Positions 33,223 to 36,130 of a stretch of 36,130 nucleotides of DNA are shown here, one piece after another. The notes beneath the pieces are model-generated. The model saw only the letters and a list, made by a program, of their open reading frames with translations. It was not told the origin of the DNA and made no database searches. The translations under genes and the position numbers were made by a program. Source of the stretch: an uncultured Pseudomonadota bacterium (GTDB taxonomy: Bacteria; Myxococcota_A; UBA796; SXON01); the NCBI GenBank assembly GCA_903900265.1, contig CAIUMM010000109.1, forward strand, positions 1-36,130, given 5' to 3'. The number at the start of each line of letters is the position of its first letter. Positions within the stretch are counted from its first letter, which is position 1.

Positions 33223-34842
33223 TTATCCGAGAAACCCATAGCGCCAGTCGGTCGGCGGAACAAACGTCTCTTTGATCGTGCGCGGGGAGATCCAGCGCAA
33301 CAGGTTGTGCGGGGCTCCAGCCTTGTCGTTGGTGCCGCTCGCGCGACCACCGCCGAAGGGCTGCTGACCGACCACCGCGCCGGTGGGCTTGTCGTTCACG
33401 TAGAAGTTGCCGGCCGCGCCGCGCAACGCCTGCGTGGCTTGCTGGATCGCGTAGCGGTCCCGCGCAAACACCGCGCCGGTCAGCGCATAGGGGCTGGTCT
33501 GGTCCACGAGGCGCAAGGTGTGAAGCCACTCGGCCTCTGGGTACACGTACGCAGACACGATCGGCCCGAAGATCTCCTCGGCCATCAACTTGCACTTCGG
33601 GTCTCCCACACGCACAAAAGTGGGCTCAATGTACCAACCGACCTCGCCGTGCGCGTGGCCGCCGGCGACCACCTCATCGAGGTGCGCCAGCTCGAGGTAC
33701 TGCTGGTGACGGCGGAACGCGCGCTCGTCGATGACCGCCGACACGAAGTTGCCGAGGTCGCGCACGTCGCCTTGCTTGATCTCGCCCAGCATCGCGCGCA
33801 CGCGGTCGCGCACCTCAGGCCAGAGGTTGTCTGGGATATAAACCCGGCTCGCCGCCGAACATTTCTGTCCCTGATACTCGTAGCCGCCACGCACGATCGC
33901 GACCGCGAGCGCCGCAGGATCGGCCGAAGGGTGCGCGACGATGAAGTCTTTGCCGCCCGTCTCGCCGACGATCCGCGGGTATTGGCGGTAGTTCGCGATG
34001 TTGGCGCCCACCGTGCGCCACATCCCCTGAAACACGCCTGTGGAGCCGGTAAAGTGAATACCACCCAGCTCGGGGCGAGCAAGCACGGGATCTCCCACAT
34101 CGGGGCCGTGTCCCCAAACCACGTTCACGACGCCATCGGGGAGCCCCGCCGCGCGGAGCAGGCGGATCAGCTGCCAACACGCGAGCGCCGAGGTGGTCGC
34201 CGGCTTCCAAACTACGGTATTGCCTGCCAACGCCGGAGCACACGCGAGGTTGCCCGCGATGGAGGTGAAGTTGAACGGGCTGACCGCAAACACGAAGCCG
34301 TCGAGCGGACGATGCTCCAGCCGATTCCAGGTGCCAGCGCTGTGCTCCGGCGGCTGCTCGGCGAGGATGTCACGGTAAAAGCTGCAGTTGAACTTCAAGA
34401 AGTCGATCAGCTCGCAGGCAGCGTCGATCTCGGCCTGATGCACGGTCTTGGCTTGACCGAGCATGGTCGCGGCGTTGACGCGATCCCGCCAAGGCCCCGC
34501 GAGCAGATCGGCGGCCTTCAAGAACACGCCGACCCGCGCTTCCCACGGCAAGTTCGCCCACTCCTCCCGCGCCTGCTCCGAGGCGCGCACCGCACGCTCG
34601 ACCTCCGCCGGACCCGCGAGATGCACATGGGCGAGCAAGTGCCCGTGCGCGCTCGGCATGGTGACCGCGACGGTGCGGCCGGTGTAGACGTCCACCCCGT
34701 CGATCACGCAGGGGATCTCGACCACCTCGGCAGCCTGAATCGCGACTTCGCGCTGGATGCTCGCGCGCTCGGCGGACCCGGGAAGGTAGCTCCGGACGGG
34801 TTCATTCACGGGACGGGGGATGGAGGGGATGCTGATGCTCAT
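33223..34842 (-). CDS. pruA: L-glutamate gamma-semialdehyde dehydrogenase PruA
   Basis: Oxidises glutamate semialdehyde (from 1-pyrroline-5-carboxylate) to glutamate with NAD, the second step of proline breakdown. The 539-residue protein matches the monofunctional P5C dehydrogenases: FVFAVSPFNFTSI and GNTVVWKPATTSAL (cofactor), FTGSTGVF, IVGETGGKDF with Glu294, the catalytic Cys328 in YEYQGQKCSA, EEIFGPI, and the end motif QQPFGGGRASGTNDKAG. The open frame continues to 35436 but ATG 34842 is the family start. No proline dehydrogenase gene is next to it. The ChbG-like gene ends 29 bases upstream on the same strand. Confidence 0.95.
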   Translation of the reverse strand: MSISIPSIPRPVNEPVRSYLPGSAERASIQREVAIQAAEVVEIPCVIDGVDVYTGRTVAVTMPSAHGHLLAHVHLAGPAEVERAVRASEQAREEWANLPWEARVGVFLKAADLLAGPWRDRVNAATMLGQAKTVHQAEIDAACELIDFLKFNCSFYRDILAEQPPEHSAGTWNRLEHRPLDGFVFAVSPFNFTSIAGNLACAPALAGNTVVWKPATTSALACWQLIRLLRAAGLPDGVVNVVWGHGPDVGDPVLARPELGGIHFTGSTGVFQGMWRTVGANIANYRQYPRIVGETGGKDFIVAHPSADPAALAVAIVRGGYEYQGQKCSAASRVYIPDNLWPEVRDRVRAMLGEIKQGDVRDLGNFVSAVIDERAFRRHQQYLELAHLDEVVAGGHAHGEVGWYIEPTFVRVGDPKCKLMAEEIFGPIVSAYVYPEAEWLHTLRLVDQTSPYALTGAVFARDRYAIQQATQALRGAAGNFYVNDKPTGAVVGQQPFGGGRASGTNDKAGAPHNLLRWISPRTIKETFVPPTDWRYGFLG

Positions 34843-34871
34843 GCGCGCAAGGTATCCGAGGGCCCCGACCG

Positions 34872-35540
34872 CTACCTTGAAATATCTGCGAAGTTGCCGA
34901 TTCTCCACTGGGGTCGCAGGCGGCGCAGCGCCTCCATCTCGGTCGCGTAGCGCGCATGCCGCGGATTGCCCGGATGCACCATGATCTCGGTCCAGCCGGG
35001 GCGCCCCAGCAGCTGCGCAGGGTCGAGGCCTCGCGCAGCCGCAAGCGCCAGCGCATGCTCGATGGTCAAGAAGTGCTCCGGCATCGCGGCAAAGGTGCCT
35101 ACGAACCCGCGCCAAAGCTGGGATCGCACCGCGAGCCCGTAGTCCAGCGAGCGCCCGCGCACCGCGCGAATGCCGGTGTCCGCGCACAGCCGCCGCAAGG
35201 CCATGAGCGAGCCCCATTGAAGGTGCACATGATGGTGGGAATCGAGGTGGGAAGGGGTAATACCGACGTCCCGGGCGCGATCGACCTGCGCGCGCCATCG
35301 CGTGACCAAGCCGCCTTCGGAGGGCGCAAACTCGGTGGTGTCGAGGTGTACGCCTACGCGCAACGCCGGACGCTCCCGAAGACGTTGGACCGCGTCCGCA
35401 AAGCCGGGGCCATGCACGAGCAACGTGGCTGAACACAACAAGCCGTCATCGAAAGCACGAAAGATCGCATCGTTGACCGCGAGGCTCATCCCGAGGTCAT
35501 CCGCGTTGACGATCACTCGAGGGAGCGCGGCGTTATCCAT
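34872..35540 (-). CDS. ChbG/HpnK (YdjC)-family carbohydrate deacetylase
   Basis: Metal-dependent deacetylase of 222 residues. The family pattern is present: VNADDLGMS near the N-terminus (Asp14, Asp15), VGVHLDTTE, the metal-binding SHLDSHHHVH and IMVHPGNP. ChbG removes acetyl from chitobiose, and HpnK from an N-acetylglucosaminyl hopanoid. It could act on chito-oligosaccharides or an envelope lipid; there is no context to choose. ATG 35540 is preferred, since the frame upstream to 35570 would overlap the divergent permease gene. It precedes pruA on the same strand. Confidence 0.87.
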   Translation of the reverse strand: MDNAALPRVIVNADDLGMSLAVNDAIFRAFDDGLLCSATLLVHGPGFADAVQRLRERPALRVGVHLDTTEFAPSEGGLVTRWRAQVDRARDVGITPSHLDSHHHVHLQWGSLMALRRLCADTGIRAVRGRSLDYGLAVRSQLWRGFVGTFAAMPEHFLTIEHALALAAARGLDPAQLLGRPGWTEIMVHPGNPRHARYATEMEALRRLRPQWRIGNFADISR

Positions 35541-35545
35541 GCGAG

Positions 35546-36130
35546 ATGCGCCTATCCTCCGCGAGCCCAAGCGCGCTGCCCGCCCTGCTGCACCGCGCGT
35601 GGGTGCAGCTGCGCGCCCCGCTGCGCTTTCGCGTCGACTTCTTCACCAGCGTGCTGGGAAACGTGATGGTGATGGCGGTGGGCGGAACGCTACTGGCCAC
35701 GATGTTCCAGCACATTCCTTCGCTTGGCGGCTGGACCGGATGGGAGGTGCTGTTTTTGTGGGCGTGGTTGGAGACGGTGATCGCGCTCGCGCACTTCGCA
35801 TGTGCGGGGCTGCTTGTTTTCAACCGGCGCTACCTCGTGAATGGCGAGCTGGATCGGGCGCTGCTTCGCCCCGGCGATCCGCTGTTAGGCGTGCTGGTAG
35901 ACAACCTCGCTTCCGAGGAGCTGCCGGGGCTGGGGGTCGCGGCCAGCGTGCTCGCTCTGGCTGCCTGGAAGGCGCAGCTCGGCTGGTCGGCGCTGGCGAT
36001 CGTCCCCGGCGTGCTCGGCTCGCTTGGGGTGTTCGCTTCGATCCTCACGGTTTTCGCGTCGCTGGGGTTTCACGTGCGCCACAGCGGGACCGCCGTCGGC
36101 GTGGTGTTTCAAGCGGCGAGCTACGCGCGC
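35546..36130 (+). CDS. ABC-2 type permease, N-terminal part (cut by window end)
   Basis: The frame from ATG 35546 stays open for 195 codons to the window end. It encodes a membrane protein with a basic N-terminus (LLHRAWVQLRAPLRFRVDFF), hydrophobic helices (VLGNVMVMAVGGTLLATMF, VLFLWAWLETVIALAHFACAG) and the cytoplasmic motif NGELDRALLRPGDPL. This is the pattern of ABC-2 permeases of the DUF990/ABC2_membrane_6 kind, where LVNGxLDxxLLRP is characteristic. A partner permease and ATPase may lie outside the window. Only 5 bases separate this ATG from the divergent deacetylase ATG; GTG 35603 is an alternative start. Confidence 0.82.
   Translation, partial: MRLSSASPSALPALLHRAWVQLRAPLRFRVDFFTSVLGNVMVMAVGGTLLATMFQHIPSLGGWTGWEVLFLWAWLETVIALAHFACAGLLVFNRRYLVNGELDRALLRPGDPLLGVLVDNLASEELPGLGVAASVLALAAWKAQLGWSALAIVPGVLGSLGVFASILTVFASLGFHVRHSGTAVGVVFQAASYAR

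Noticed and set aside
34843..35436. Long N-terminal extension of PruA
   Set aside because: It is the out-of-frame shadow of the deacetylase gene; the PruA family start is at 34842.

Overview
The window is a compact, GC-rich stretch of bacterial chromosome with 32 genes (two cut by the window ends), short gaps, and many 4-base ATGA/GTGA or 1-base TGATG stop/start overlaps. No tRNA, rRNA, CRISPR array, transposase, integrase or phage gene was seen. High GC, frequent GTG/TTG starts, Asp/Ser/Thr-rich lipoprotein linkers (DSPADSP, GDSGDS), a cyclase with a DUF5939-like N-terminus and a SurA-like/DsbA lipoprotein suggest a Myxococcota-type (former Deltaproteobacteria) Gram-negative organism. This placement is inference from style and gene content; no marker gene proves it.

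Layout. 2-1774: end of an ABC exporter. 1779-4841 (minus): a four-gene, fully overlapping operon of an orphan SPASM iron-sulfur protein, an ABC ATPase, an ABC-2 permease and a DegT-type aminotransferase, divergent from thyX and a coupled lipoprotein (4902-6343). 6358-11196: EamA transporter, an unknown protein, CstA and a coupled class I/II aminotransferase. 11239-14768 (minus): a PH-like duplicated membrane protein, a class III adenylate cyclase and the tRNA hydroxylase TrhO. 14867-17878: purA and a beta-helix lipoprotein. 17881-22266 (minus): lspA, two tandem isocitrate-dehydrogenase paralogues and an exported TldD-like protease. 22358-26462: a DsbA-like lipoprotein, pheS (without pheT), an efflux-adaptor lipoprotein and a TIG-domain lipoprotein. 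26492-27622 (minus): an ImuB-like Y-family relative behind a promoter that carries a palindrome. 27810-33207: an unknown membrane protein, a PNGase F-like lipoprotein, a PhyH-type dioxygenase behind an AT-rich palindrome, and phosphofructokinase. 33223-35540 (minus): a ChbG/YdjC deacetylase and PruA. 35546-36130: start of another ABC-2 permease.

Most genes are core metabolism and envelope functions. The parts that most merit a second look are the SPASM/ABC/DegT operon, the canonical-plus-divergent isocitrate dehydrogenase pair, the PNGase F homologue with an altered active-site residue, the ImuB-like gene with its operator-like palindrome, and the AT-rich palindrome before the dioxygenase. 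No clearly new multi-gene defence or biosynthetic system is obvious; the SPASM operon is the best candidate for an undescribed functional unit.
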